A stretch of 64,000 bases of DNA from Solitalea koreensis. GTDB lineage: Bacteria > Bacteroidota > Bacteroidia > Sphingobacteriales > Sphingobacteriaceae. Numbering within the stretch: the first letter of the stretch is position 1; each line of letters begins with the position of its first letter. The stretch is from contig NZ_FXSZ01000010.1 of NCBI RefSeq assembly GCF_900182575.1, positions 1 through 64,000 on the forward strand, written 5' to 3'. The position numbers and the translations under genes were made by a program. The notes beneath the pieces are model-generated. The model saw only the letters and a program-made list of their open reading frames with translations, was not told where the DNA came from and searched no databases. Below are positions 37,065-45,763 of the stretch, in pieces.

Positions 37065-38408
37065 ATGTCATTAAATACACTTACCGCTATTTCTCCAATA
37101 GACGGACGTTACAGAAGCTCAGCAAAAGATTTAGCTTCCTATTTTTCGGAGGCTGCATTAATTGAATACCGAGTAAAAGTAGAAATCGAATATTTTATTG
37201 CCCTTTGCGAGATATCCCTACCTCAACTTGCCGATTTTGATAAGTCAAAATACAATGGATTAAGAGCTATTTATAAAGGCTTTAGTGAGCAAGACGCTGA
37301 ACGCATAAAGGAAATCGAAAAAACAACCAACCACGATGTAAAAGCAGTGGAATATTTCCTAAAGGAACAATTTGATAGACTGGACCTGGAAAAATACAAA
37401 GAGTTTATTCACTTTGGACTTACTTCTCAAGATATTAACAATACCGCAACTCCTTGGATGATTAAAAATGCGATTGAGAACGTGTACCAACATGAGATCA
37501 ACTCACTTATCGTTAAGTTAAAAGAACTGGCTGAAGAGTGGAAGGATATTGCAATGATGGCTCGTACTCATGGTCAACCGGCATCTCCAACTAAGCTGGG
37601 TAAAGAAATCAGCGTATTTATTGAGCGCTTAGAATACCAACTTTTACTCTTCAAACAAATTCCATACTCGGCAAAATTTGGTGGAGCAACCGGAAACTTC
37701 AATGCACATAAAGTTGCTTACCCATCTATCAACTGGGTTGAATTTGGAAATACCTTTGTAAACAATCAATTAGGTTTACACCGTTCACAGTTAACCACCC
37801 AAATTGAACATTACGATAATTTTGCGGCTCAATGTGATAATTTAAAACGTTTAAATAATATCATCATTGACCTTGACCGTGATATGTGGACCTACATTTC
37901 AATGGGTTATTTCCGTCAGAAGATCAAAGCCGGCGAAATTGGTTCATCGGCCATGCCACATAAAGTAAACCCGATCGATTTCGAAAACTCAGAAGGTAAC
38001 TTGGGTATCGCCAATGCTTTATTTGAACATTTTGCAGCTAAACTTCCTATCTCACGTCTTCAACGCGACCTTACCGATTCAACTGTATTACGCAATGTAG
38101 GTGTACCAATTGCTCATTCAGTGATTGCTATCAAAGCAACCTTAAAAGGCTTGAACAAATTATTGCTCAGCAAGGAAACAATTGATAATGACCTGGAAGA
38201 AAACTGGGCTGTAGTTGCAGAGGCTATTCAAACTATTTTACGCAGAGAAGGTTATCCAAAACCATACGAGGCCCTAAAAGAGTTAACCAGAACAAATGAA
38301 AAAGTTACTCAAGCTAGCATTGCTACGTTTATTGATGGTTTAGCGGTTTCCGATGAAATCAAAAATGAATTGAAGCAATTTTCACCTCAGAATTATACAG
38401 GATACTAG
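37065..38408 (+). CDS. purB: Adenylosuccinate lyase
   Basis: Catalyses two steps of purine synthesis: cleavage of SAICAR and of adenylosuccinate. Fumarase/aspartase superfamily signature GSSAMPHKVNPIDFENSEGN is present, with TNHDVKAVE and RTHGQPASPT. Length 447 matches the E. coli-type PurB. A CATCTTTG element upstream is one base off the -7 consensus. A hairpin (AGGTTTTAGG / CCTAAAACCT, 38429-38469) follows. Confidence 0.95.
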   Translation: MSLNTLTAISPIDGRYRSSAKDLASYFSEAALIEYRVKVEIEYFIALCEISLPQLADFDKSKYNGLRAIYKGFSEQDAERIKEIEKTTNHDVKAVEYFLKEQFDRLDLEKYKEFIHFGLTSQDINNTATPWMIKNAIENVYQHEINSLIVKLKELAEEWKDIAMMARTHGQPASPTKLGKEISVFIERLEYQLLLFKQIPYSAKFGGATGNFNAHKVAYPSINWVEFGNTFVNNQLGLHRSQLTTQIEHYDNFAAQCDNLKRLNNIIIDLDRDMWTYISMGYFRQKIKAGEIGSSAMPHKVNPIDFENSEGNLGIANALFEHFAAKLPISRLQRDLTDSTVLRNVGVPIAHSVIAIKATLKGLNKLLLSKETIDNDLEENWAVVAEAIQTILRREGYPKPYEALKELTRTNEKVTQASIATFIDGLAVSDEIKNELKQFSPQNYTGY

Positions 38409-38462
38409 GTTGAAAAGCTGAAGATTTTAGGTTTTAGGTCAAGATTTCAAAGCCTTAGTCCT

Positions 38463-38499
38463 AAAACCTTTAACCTTTTAATAAAACCTTTAACCTTTT
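38463..38499. repeat. Tandem 17-base repeat
   Basis: AAAACCTTTAACCTTTT occurs at 38463 and 38483, just downstream of the purB hairpin. Related AACCTTTA strings recur near 42113 and 46635. Confidence 0.6.
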
Positions 38500-38503
38500 T
38501 GTA

Positions 38504-38511
38504 TAACTTTG
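38504..38511 (+). promoter_or_regulatory. -7 box TAACTTTG
   Basis: Exact TAnnTTTG, 27 bases before the Nfu-type gene. Confidence 0.6.
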
Positions 38512-38538
38512 TAATTGTTCTAAATAAAAGATTAAAAG

Positions 38539-39099
38539 ATGAGTTTAACTGCAACTGTGAACGTATATACTGAAATAACTCCGAATCCTGCTACCATGAA
38601 ATTTATAACTAACAAGTTATTAATTAACGGCAGCAAAGATTTTCCAACTAAAGAAAGTGCAGAAGATTCACCTTTTGCGAAAGAATTGTTCAAATTTTCA
38701 TTTGTTGATGGTGTTTTCTTTGCCAGTAATTTTGTTACGGTTACTAAAACCGCTGGTTCTGATTGGGAAGATTTAATTCCAATTTTGAAAGAATTTGTGA
38801 AAGGCGCTGTTGAATCAGAAGTTGAGATTGTTCACGAACACAAGGAACATACAGAGTTTGAAGGCACTGAAACTGAAAAGAAAATTCAACAAATATTATA
38901 TGATTATGTTCGCCCTGCCGTTGAACAAGATGGTGGAGCAATCCACTTCAAATCATACGTAGAAGGAGTAGTAACCGTAATCTTAAAAGGTTCATGCAGT
39001 GGTTGTCCTTCTTCTACCCTAACACTTAAAGCAGGTATTGAAAACTTATTGAAACGCATGGTACCAGAAGTTACGGAAGTAGTTTCAGAAGCGATGTAA
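38539..39099 (+). CDS. NifU family Fe-S cluster carrier (Nfu_N + NifU C-terminal domain)
   Basis: Delivers Fe-S clusters to client apoproteins. Residues 8-95 are an Nfu N-terminal domain (YTEITPNPATMKFITNK); residues 110-186 are the NifU-like domain with the cluster-binding CSGC pair (GSCSGCPSSTLTLKAGIENLL). Length 186. Own promoter box and a strong shared terminator. Confidence 0.9.
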   Translation: MSLTATVNVYTEITPNPATMKFITNKLLINGSKDFPTKESAEDSPFAKELFKFSFVDGVFFASNFVTVTKTAGSDWEDLIPILKEFVKGAVESEVEIVHEHKEHTEFEGTETEKKIQQILYDYVRPAVEQDGGAIHFKSYVEGVVTVILKGSCSGCPSSTLTLKAGIENLLKRMVPEVTEVVSEAM

Positions 39100-39112
39100 T
39101 TCAAAACGATAC

Positions 39113-39152
39113 AAACGAGAAAAGGCTTCCATTGTGAAGCCTTTTCTCGTTT
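39113..39152. terminator. Strong bidirectional terminator
   Basis: Perfect 17-bp stem AAACGAGAAAAGGCTTC / GAAGCCTTTTCTCGTTT with a 6-base loop between convergent genes. Confidence 0.9.
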
Positions 39153-39167
39153 GATAAATCCATAAGC

Positions 39168-39956
39168 TTAAAAGTGCTTAACAATTACCTTTAGCATCTC
39201 AGCTCCGCTATACCCGTTTCCTGCCACAATTTCGCGAGCATCGAGAAACTCTTCTCCTCCTAAAAAATTAGTTATGGTACCACCTGCATTTTTCACAATT
39301 AAAGCACCAGCAGCCACATCCCATGGGTTTAAATTGTATTCAAAATAGCCCTCAAAACGCCCACAAGCTACATATGCTAAGTCAACAGCAGCGGATCCTA
39401 ATCGGCGTAAACCATGTGTTTGCTGTATTAATTCGCTGAACACTTTCATGTACTTTTCAGCCTTTTCAAAATCATAATATGGAAAACCTGTGGCTAACAA
39501 TGACTCGCCCAAAGTTCTATTTTTTGAAACAGAAATAATCGCCCCATTTAAGTAAGACTTCTCCCCTTTCCAGGTATAAAAGAGTTCGTCCATATTGATT
39601 TCGTATACTACTCCCAATACCAGTTCATCGTTTTCTTTTAAAGCTATACTAATGGAATAAGTCGGAATGCCGTGAATAAAATTGGTAGTACCATCCAATG
39701 GATCAATAATCCAGTTGAATCGTTCTCCAGTCTTGTTAATTGTTTTTTCCTCAGTAACAAAACCGGCATCGGCAATAATATCTTTAAGTCCTGCCACAAT
39801 ACGCTGTTCAGCAGTCTTGTCTACATAAGACACCAAATCGTTCAATCCTTTGTATTCAATCTTATCAGAATTGAAGTTTTTGCGTTCTGAACGAATAAAA
39901 GCTCCAACTTCTAAGGTGATCTTTTTTACTTCCTCGAAAATTAAGTTATAAGTCAT
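39168..39956 (-). CDS. Inositol monophosphatase family protein
   Basis: A Mg2+/Li+-type phosphatase of the IMPase/FBPase/CysQ superfamily, 262 residues. The metal-binding triad is clear: EEKT, DPLDGTTNF and the C-terminal NPWDVAAGALIVKNAGG. The preferred substrate (inositol-1-phosphate or another sugar or nucleotide phosphate) cannot be decided. Stands alone. Confidence 0.9.
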   Translation of the reverse strand: MTYNLIFEEVKKITLEVGAFIRSERKNFNSDKIEYKGLNDLVSYVDKTAEQRIVAGLKDIIADAGFVTEEKTINKTGERFNWIIDPLDGTTNFIHGIPTYSISIALKENDELVLGVVYEINMDELFYTWKGEKSYLNGAIISVSKNRTLGESLLATGFPYYDFEKAEKYMKVFSELIQQTHGLRRLGSAAVDLAYVACGRFEGYFEYNLNPWDVAAGALIVKNAGGTITNFLGGEEFLDAREIVAGNGYSGAEMLKVIVKHF

Positions 39957-39987
39957 AGTAAATAGTTTTTAGTTAGTGAACGCTTTC

Positions 39988-40070
39988 GTGCGATTTGACA
40001 GTAGACTGTCACGCTGAGCGTAATGGAAGTGCATTTTGCAACAAATCAATGCTTTACTATCAAATCGTAC
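39988..40070. repeat. REP/MITE-like inverted repeat element
   Basis: Imperfect inverted arms (GTGCGATTTGACAGTA against TTTACTATCAAATCGTAC) enclose GTCACGCTGAGCG (40008-40020), a string I know as a common dispersed intergenic repeat core in Bacteroidota. It is non-coding and lies between the IMPase and GtrA genes. Confidence 0.5.
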
Positions 40071-40096
40071 TACGGGTAATGGATATTTGCGACTCT

Positions 40097-40564
40097 CTAT
40101 TGTTTCACTCTAAATGCGAAATATTTATTTAAAAAGAAACTTACTCCAGCCACCAAAACTGCCGACAAGGCTCTCGCCGGAGTTGGAAATAAATGCAGGA
40201 AATCGACAAAAAGTTTAAGCAGAAAGTAATTAGCTGAAAAATTCACAGATGAAACCATCATGTATCTAAAAAACTGGTGTCGTGTTCGCAAATCCGAGCC
40301 GGTAAAAACAAAATATTTGCTGATTAAAAAATTGGTAATAAAACCGGCGCTGAAGGATATGCACAACGCAGCCATGTGTGAACTGATAACTGAACCTAAA
40401 AACTGAACAGGCTGTTTGTAAAGCAGGTAGTTATAAGTAAGAAAGTAAACCACAATATCAACCATGGTGGCGGTTCCACCGGAAATAATAAAGCGTACAA
40501 CTTTATGATCAAATGCTTTTTTCGATACCGCCAGAGCCCGGCTTCGTCTGTTCAAATGTGACAT
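40097..40564 (-). CDS. GtrA-like membrane protein
   Basis: A 155-residue protein with four hydrophobic helices and a basic N-terminus; VVRFIISGGTATMVDIVVYFL and GFITNFLISKYFVF match the GtrA family, flippase-like helpers in glycan or lipid-linked sugar pathways. No glycosyltransferase partner sits next to it. The pathway is unknown. Confidence 0.82.
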   Translation of the reverse strand: MSHLNRRSRALAVSKKAFDHKVVRFIISGGTATMVDIVVYFLTYNYLLYKQPVQFLGSVISSHMAALCISFSAGFITNFLISKYFVFTGSDLRTRHQFFRYMMVSSVNFSANYFLLKLFVDFLHLFPTPARALSAVLVAGVSFFLNKYFAFRVKQ

Positions 40565-40603
40565 GAAAATTGATTTATTTTGGGTAAGTAAATGTTAAAA
40601 AGA

Positions 40604-40632
40604 AATGTCAGACCAAAATTCAGTCTGACATT
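40604..40632 (-). terminator. Terminator after mtaB
   Basis: 10-bp stem AATGTCAGAC / GTCTGACATT; the minus strand continues TTCTTTTTAA. Confidence 0.75.
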
Positions 40633-40667
40633 AATCAATTTATTTATAAACAATTATGCATTTAATA

Positions 40668-42002
40668 TTAATGAGAAAGCACTTCTTCTGCTTCAGTGAT
40701 ATTAACGTCGCCCTCATCATTAATTTCAGTGAGTTTTACCTGACGCAATTCATTAACCAATACCGGATCATATTTGGCTGACACTTTTATATAATTACGT
40801 GTAAAACCATTCATAATTCCTTCTTTACTATCGGCTTCAAACAGTACTTCCTGATTTTTATTCAGATGTTGCTCATAAAAGTACCTTCTTTTCTTTTCAG
40901 AAAGAATATGAAGCATTTTACTTCTGTCAGCTCGTTCTGAACCGCCTACCACTCCATCAAAACTTGCGGCCGGTGTATTTTCACGTTCAGAATAGGTAAA
41001 CACATGTAAATATGAAATATCCAGATCATTCAAGAAGTTATAAGTTTCCAGAAAATCCTCTTTTGTTTCACCTGGAAAACCAACAATAACATCCACACCA
41101 ATACAACAATCAGGCATTAACTCTTTGATTTTGGCAACACGTTCGGCATATAATTCGCGTTTATACCGGCGACGCATTAAGGATAATATCTTATTGGTTC
41201 CTGATTGCAAAGGAATATGAAAATGAGGCACGAAACGTTTTGACTTCGATACGAACTCAATGATCTCATTGGTCAACAAATTCGGTTCGATTGAAGAGAT
41301 ACGGATACGATCAATACCTTCTACCTGATCCAAAGCTTGTACTAATTCCAGGAAGGTATTTTCGTGCTTCTTATTGCCAAATTCACCTTTGCCATAATCA
41401 CCGATATTTACTCCGGTAAGTACAATTTCCTTTACGCCTGATGCTGCGATTTCGGCAGCAGAACGAACAATATTTTCAACAGTATCGCTTCTGCTTGCGC
41501 CTCGGGCTAATGGAATTGTACAAAATGAACAGGAATAATCGCAGCCATCTTGTACTTTTAAAAATGTACGAGTACGATCGCCGTAAGAATAGGAAGAAAC
41601 AAAAGCATTGGCCTGTTCAATGGGCTTATTATGAATTTCAGCCTTAGGTTTTTTAGTTAGATCAGTGATAAATTCCAGTAATCTGAATTTTTCTGCCGCA
41701 CCTAACACCATATCAACTCCGGGAATTTCGGCAATTTCTGCAGGCTTAAGCTGAGCATAACAACCAATAATGGTTATATAAGCATTCGGAGAATGTTTCA
41801 AGGCTTCTTTCACCACCTTTTTACATTTCTTATCCGCATTTTCGGTTACCGAGCAGGTATTAATTACATAGATATCCGCACCCTCCTGAAAATCGACTAT
41901 TTGATATCCATTTTGAGTAAATAACCGACCTATAGTGGAAGTTTCGGAGTAATTTAATTTACAGCCTAAGGTATAAAAACTAACTTTTTGAGGAGCCTTC
42001 AT
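40668..42002 (-). CDS. mtaB: tRNA t6A37 methylthiotransferase MtaB
   Basis: Radical-SAM enzyme converting t6A37 to ms2t6A37 in ANN-decoding tRNAs. The N-terminal domain holds three cluster cysteines (TLGCKLN, INTCSVT, IGCYAQ). The radical SAM motif is CDYSCSFC in the middle, followed by a C-terminal TRAM-like domain. GASRSD after the SAM motif fits the MtaB subgroup rather than MiaB or RimO. Length 444. A TACCTTTG box sits 7 bases before the ATG. Confidence 0.92.
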   Translation of the reverse strand: MKAPQKVSFYTLGCKLNYSETSTIGRLFTQNGYQIVDFQEGADIYVINTCSVTENADKKCKKVVKEALKHSPNAYITIIGCYAQLKPAEIAEIPGVDMVLGAAEKFRLLEFITDLTKKPKAEIHNKPIEQANAFVSSYSYGDRTRTFLKVQDGCDYSCSFCTIPLARGASRSDTVENIVRSAAEIAASGVKEIVLTGVNIGDYGKGEFGNKKHENTFLELVQALDQVEGIDRIRISSIEPNLLTNEIIEFVSKSKRFVPHFHIPLQSGTNKILSLMRRRYKRELYAERVAKIKELMPDCCIGVDVIVGFPGETKEDFLETYNFLNDLDISYLHVFTYSERENTPAASFDGVVGGSERADRSKMLHILSEKKRRYFYEQHLNKNQEVLFEADSKEGIMNGFTRNYIKVSAKYDPVLVNELRQVKLTEINDEGDVNITEAEEVLSH

Positions 42003-42009
42003 AAGGGCG

Positions 42010-42017
42010 CAAAGGTA
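42010..42017 (-). promoter_or_regulatory. -7 box TACCTTTG of mtaB
   Basis: Exact TAnnTTTG just upstream of the mtaB ATG; transcription would start at or near the start codon. Confidence 0.5.
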
Positions 42018-42133
42018 AGGGTTTTTAGTTGTAAGTTAAAAAGTTAGTAGGTTGAAGGTTAACAGGATGAGCTAGTGGAAAAAAATCAAAGTAAAAAACA
42101 CTTGAAATCTTTAACCTTTATCCTTAAAACCGT

Positions 42134-42703
42134 TTATCCCTCCTCTTCTCCCCATCGATAAGAATTCCCTTCCAAACCTGCCAAGTCAACCACTCGGTTT
42201 ACAACGGTTGCAGCCACATCTTCAATAGTTTGGGGTTTATTATAAAATGAAGGTGTTGCCGGACAAACGATACCGCCTGCTTCGGTTATCGTTTTCATAT
42301 TATTAATATGAATCAAATTGTATGGGGTATCACGAACAGCCAGAATAAGTTTTCTTCGTTCTTTCAACATCACATCAGCTGCGCGCGTAATTAAATCATT
42401 TGAAATTCCACAGGCTATACGCCCCATTGTGCCCATTGAACATGGCATGATTATCATGGTATTAAATTTTGCTGATCCTGAAGCAAAAGGTGCCATGAAA
42501 TCGTTCTTATTATAAAACGTAAACGGATAGTTTTCATAGTTGCTGTTTTCAAGCTCATATTGCCAAACTTGTTTTGCATTATCCGACATTACCACACCTA
42601 CAGTTTCAATTTGAGATTGTAACTGCAAAAGCTTGTCGAACAAAACCTTGGCATACACAGAACCGCTAGCGCCGGTAACTGCAACAACTATCTTATGTTT
42701 CAT
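42134..42703 (-). CDS. ubiX: UbiX family flavin prenyltransferase
   Basis: Makes prenylated FMN, the cofactor of UbiD-type decarboxylases. The flavodoxin-like N-terminus VAVTGASGSVYAKVL, the MIIMPCSMGTMGRIACGISNDLITRAADV core and KLILAVRDTPYNLIHI all match. The start is ATG 42703 (MKHKIVV, 189 residues); the frame is open to 42787 but that stretch is the terminator hairpin. No ubiD partner in the window. A promoter and strong terminator lie upstream in the same direction. Confidence 0.9.
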   Translation of the reverse strand: MKHKIVVAVTGASGSVYAKVLFDKLLQLQSQIETVGVVMSDNAKQVWQYELENSNYENYPFTFYNKNDFMAPFASGSAKFNTMIIMPCSMGTMGRIACGISNDLITRAADVMLKERRKLILAVRDTPYNLIHINNMKTITEAGGIVCPATPSFYNKPQTIEDVAATVVNRVVDLAGLEGNSYRWGEEEG

Positions 42704-42750
42704 GTTCAATTTTACTTGGATTAAATGAAAGTCTTGCTTAAATGTAGCAT

Positions 42751-42784
42751 AAAAAAAAGGGTCGATTAATTTCTTAACCGACCC
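42751..42784 (-). terminator. Terminator upstream of ubiX (attenuator or sRNA end)
   Basis: On the minus strand GGGTCGGTTAA - GAAA - TTAATCGACCC (11-bp stem with one G-T pair, GNRA loop) followed by eight T. It lies between a promoter box and the ubiX ATG. Confidence 0.85.
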
Positions 42785-42818
42785 CACATCTACCTATGAA
42801 AAACATGCCCTGGGTGGG
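42751..42818 (-). ncRNA. Candidate short leader RNA or sRNA upstream of ubiX
   Basis: A -7 box at 42831-42824 predicts a start near 42818. The transcript would contain a hairpin TGCCC/GGGCA, a ten-codon frame (MFFIGRCGVG then stop) overlapping the terminator stem, and end at the T-run: about 68 nt. It may be an sRNA or the attenuated leader of ubiX. Inference only. Confidence 0.4.
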
Positions 42819-42823
42819 CACTA

Positions 42824-42831
42824 CAAATATA
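42824..42831 (-). promoter_or_regulatory. -7 box TATATTTG
   Basis: Exact TAnnTTTG on the minus strand, upstream of the terminator that precedes ubiX. Confidence 0.5.
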
Positions 42832-42878
42832 AGCAAGATTTGAACGATATAAAAGTATAATTTAAAAAAAATAAGATA

Positions 42879-43406
42879 ATGTCAAAACATCAATTAAACA
42901 CGGTTTGTGTGGCTATTATCCTCCTTTTAACTTCTTTTTCGAGAGAAAGACAAAATAAAACCGCATCAATAAATTGGCTAACTATAGAACAAGCTGAGAT
43001 TTTGAATCAAAAGATTCCTAAAAAACTAGTGATTGATATTTATACAGATTGGTGCGGTTGGTGCAAAGTGATGGATAAAGAAACGTATAGGGATCCTAAA
43101 ATTATTGAAATTATCAACCGTGATTTTTATGCCGTTAAGCTAAATGCTGAAAATCAAAATTCGATCAGGTTTTTAGGCAAAACCTACGAGTTTAAACCTG
43201 AATATCGCTGTAATGATTTAGCGGTACAATTGCTTCAGGGAGAACTGTCGTTTCCTAACACTGTATTTATGGATGAGCAACTTAAACTAATAACGGCTGT
43301 TCCCGGATACATTAAAGCACCTGAATTTGTACATATCCTTAATTACTTTAGCTCAAATTCGTACAAAACAACCAAATGGGATGTTTATAGAGCAAAACAA
43401 AATTAA
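42879..43406 (+). CDS. Thioredoxin-fold protein
   Basis: 175 residues: an N-terminal hydrophobic segment (signal or anchor, residues 8-20), then a thioredoxin_7-like domain with redox motif DWCGWCK near residue 57 and a cis-Pro region LSFPNTVFMDE. Likely a secreted or membrane-tethered disulfide reductase. Partner unknown. Confidence 0.82.
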   Translation: MSKHQLNTVCVAIILLLTSFSRERQNKTASINWLTIEQAEILNQKIPKKLVIDIYTDWCGWCKVMDKETYRDPKIIEIINRDFYAVKLNAENQNSIRFLGKTYEFKPEYRCNDLAVQLLQGELSFPNTVFMDEQLKLITAVPGYIKAPEFVHILNYFSSNSYKTTKWDVYRAKQN

Positions 43407-43538
43407 TGCAAGCAAAAAATAGCCCGACTGATATTCAGCCTATTGCACAAAGAACCTTGTCAGCTACATAAAAAAAGCGGTTAGGCTTTTGTATTATTTA
43501 AGTATATTTTGTTTCTTTGCGCTCTCAATACCATTGAG

Positions 43539-43612
43539 GGTTCCATAGCTCAGTTGGATAGAGCAACGGTTTTCTAAACCGTCGGTCGCAGGTTCGAATC
43601 CTGCTGGGACTA
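43539..43612 (+). tRNA. tRNA-Arg (anticodon UCU)
   Basis: Cloverleaf visible: acceptor GGTTCCA / TGGGACT (two G-T pairs), D arm GCTC-AGTTGGATA-GAGC, anticodon stem ACGGT / ACCGT around TTTCTAA (anticodon TCT), T arm GCAGG-TTCGAAT-CCTGC, discriminator A. No encoded CCA. Confidence 0.95.
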
Positions 43613-43626
43613 CTAAAAAACACCTT

Positions 43627-43666
43627 AAAACCCTGTAATTCAAACAATTGCAGGGTTTTGTTTTTC
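43627..43666 (+). terminator. Terminator after tRNA-Arg
   Basis: AAAACCCTG-T-AATT / AATT-G-CAGGGTTTT with T-rich tail. Confidence 0.8.
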
Positions 43667-43887
43667 CTAGGAGACTACATGGGGGACGAATAATGAACAT
43701 ATCAAACTAAGATTTGTAACGGTTTGAATTCCACGCTGGTATCACCTCTATGGTTATTATGCTACCACTCCACCAAATCTGTCAGTTGCAATATTTTTAA
43801 TCATTAAGAAACTTTTCTAACTAAAATAATTGCATTTTCGCAAAAAGCTCTTCAAATCATCTATGAGGGACTTTTGACCTAAACATT

Positions 43888-45453
43888 ATGAAAAAACTGT
43901 TTCAACTTTTTAGCCTTTGGCTGTTATTTCCACTGACTGCTGTTGCACAAGACAGCGTAACCATTTCAGGAAAAATCAGAAATTTTGAAAAGTATAAAGA
44001 AGATAATATCATCCAGATTTATGTAAAAGATATTGTTTTAGATAACGTGATTTTATACGGTTCAAAAATTAATCCGGATGGAACTTTTAAAATATCGTTT
44101 CCAAAAGACTCTCCTCAACACATCTTTTTTAGATGTATTCTTGACTATCCTATTTCTTTATTAGTGAATCCGGGCGATAAAGTATTTGTATCCATGGATG
44201 CGAAGAATGCAGAAAACAGTCTTGAGTTTAGTGGAGATGGGGCCCAAACAAATAAAGTGCTTACTCCTTTTTATAGGAAGTTCACTGAATACGTGGGAGT
44301 CAATATGACAGTTTTTCAAAGTTGTCGAAAAGACAGTTCTGCCGCCGTGTTTAAAAAATACAGGTATAATATGTTGGCGGAACAAACTTCTTTTTACAAT
44401 CAGTTTGTGAAAGAATATAAAACTACACCTCAATTTAAGCAATGGGCTAAGTATTTTTTAGAATATCAATGTGCCGCTGATTTAATGAGCTACAGGTGGG
44501 AGCATGAGCCGGAAATTGATCCCCGATCTGATTACTTTGATTTTTTTGAACGGTTTAAACTGAATAACCCTGAGGCTGCAATTAGCACTTCTTATGGTGA
44601 ATACTTGCATGATTACGGAAATCATATCATGATAAAAGTAATTCTGGAAGGCAGGAACAATGCTCCGGCTCCAGATTTCCACGTTTTAATTGATCGGGTG
44701 CTGGACTTGGCCAAAAACCTTAGCGATGAAGAGAAAGCGACATTGTTAAAGTTTAGAAAAAATGACAGTATAAATCTTGCTTCCAAAGATACGTTGATAG
44801 TAAAAAACGTATTCGAAAAAAACAAAGGGCTGCTTACGATCTCTCCCCCATTTGATGCCTTAACAAAAACATCGGGTTATTTAAGGGACGTATTAATGGC
44901 TAATTATTTGTACCACAATATAAAAAACAAGCAAAGTGATAAGATTGCTTATCAGATGGAACTATTTCAAAAATTGGTTAAAGATGAAAAAATCAAACAT
45001 AAAATTTTAGCCGAATATAAAGCGGGGTTAGAAAACCTCAACCATCCCTCTTTTGCGGAGGGCATCTTGAAAAACCTGATTGAAAAATATAAAGGCAAGG
45101 TAATTTATATTGATTTCTGGGCAACCTGGTGCGGTCCCTGTCGTGAAGAAATGCCAAATTCTAATAAATTACATCATGAATTGAAAGACAAAGATGTGGT
45201 GTTTCTTTACCTGGGAAACCAGTCGGAAGAAAAAAAATGGAAATCCCTAATTGCTGAACTTAATATTCAAGGCGAGCATTACCTGTTAAACAATAATGAA
45301 TACAATGAGCTAGCTGCCAAATTCAAAATCACGGGTATTCCGCATTATTTATTAATCGATAAACAGGGTAGGATTAGAGATGAGGATGCCAAGTTTCCTG
45401 GTATGCCTGAGTTAAAAACAGATATACTGGCTTTGCTAAACGAGAATATATAA
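43888..45453 (+). CDS. TlpA-like secreted thioredoxin family protein
   Basis: 521 residues: a signal peptide (to about VAQ-D, residue 21), a DUF4369-like beta domain (SGKIRNFEKY ... SLLVNPGDKVFVSMD), a long helical middle and a C-terminal AhpC/TSA-thioredoxin domain with WATWCGPCREEMP (about residue 412) and cis-Pro TGIPHYLLID. A periplasmic thiol-disulfide reductase typical of Bacteroidota, where many paralogues exist. Specific client unknown. A strong terminator follows. Confidence 0.9.
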   Translation: MKKLFQLFSLWLLFPLTAVAQDSVTISGKIRNFEKYKEDNIIQIYVKDIVLDNVILYGSKINPDGTFKISFPKDSPQHIFFRCILDYPISLLVNPGDKVFVSMDAKNAENSLEFSGDGAQTNKVLTPFYRKFTEYVGVNMTVFQSCRKDSSAAVFKKYRYNMLAEQTSFYNQFVKEYKTTPQFKQWAKYFLEYQCAADLMSYRWEHEPEIDPRSDYFDFFERFKLNNPEAAISTSYGEYLHDYGNHIMIKVILEGRNNAPAPDFHVLIDRVLDLAKNLSDEEKATLLKFRKNDSINLASKDTLIVKNVFEKNKGLLTISPPFDALTKTSGYLRDVLMANYLYHNIKNKQSDKIAYQMELFQKLVKDEKIKHKILAEYKAGLENLNHPSFAEGILKNLIEKYKGKVIYIDFWATWCGPCREEMPNSNKLHHELKDKDVVFLYLGNQSEEKKWKSLIAELNIQGEHYLLNNNEYNELAAKFKITGIPHYLLIDKQGRIRDEDAKFPGMPELKTDILALLNENI

Positions 45454-45483
45454 TCAATACATTTTTTTTGATCTCCTAAAAAA

Positions 45484-45519
45484 AAGAACCCGATACTCCT
45501 TTCAAAGTATTGGGTTCTT
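45484..45519. terminator. Bidirectional terminator
   Basis: 14-bp stem AAGAACCCGATACT / AGTATTGGGTTCTT with one G-T pair, between the TlpA-like gene and the minus-strand Rep island. Confidence 0.85.
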
Positions 45520-45540
45520 CAGAAATAGGATTATCAAATT

Positions 45541-45756
45541 CTATTTAAGAATCGCTGATACTTCATCACAGCTTTTACAGTAAAGCAAATAATCTAGGTC
45601 AATCAGCATAGGAAATTCTTTCCATCTTGCTTTATGAGGCTCTGGTAATTCGTTAAGTTGATAAGTTGTTCTTTGGCCTTGGCAGCTTGAACAAGTGTTC
45701 ATATGAGCTTTCAGAAGATTCTGCATTGCTTTCATTTTTTTATTATTGATAGACAT
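45541..45756 (-). CDS. Small two-CxxC zinc-ribbon-like protein
   Basis: 71 residues with two cysteine pairs, CSSC near 22 and CKSC near 60, spaced like a zinc ribbon, and a basic N-terminus. No named family recognised. It begins 7 bases after the Rep gene and is surely cotranscribed with it, which suggests a role in replication or control of the same element. Confidence 0.6.
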   Translation of the reverse strand: MSINNKKMKAMQNLLKAHMNTCSSCQGQRTTYQLNELPEPHKARWKEFPMLIDLDYLLYCKSCDEVSAILK

Positions 45757-45763
45757 AATTGAA

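Noticed and set aside
42704..42787. Longer N-terminus for UbiX
   Set aside because: The stretch encodes the terminator hairpin and its T-run; the ATG at 42703 starts the conserved protein.
43494..43700. Minus-strand reading frame containing GFEPATDGLENRCSIQLSYG
   Set aside because: It is the antisense of tRNA-Arg; this string is a well-known false protein produced by reading tRNA genes backwards.
43670..43880. Possible attachment site next to tRNA-Arg
   Set aside because: Only a GACTAC scrap recurs near the tRNA 3' end, and no integrase is adjacent; too weak to call.
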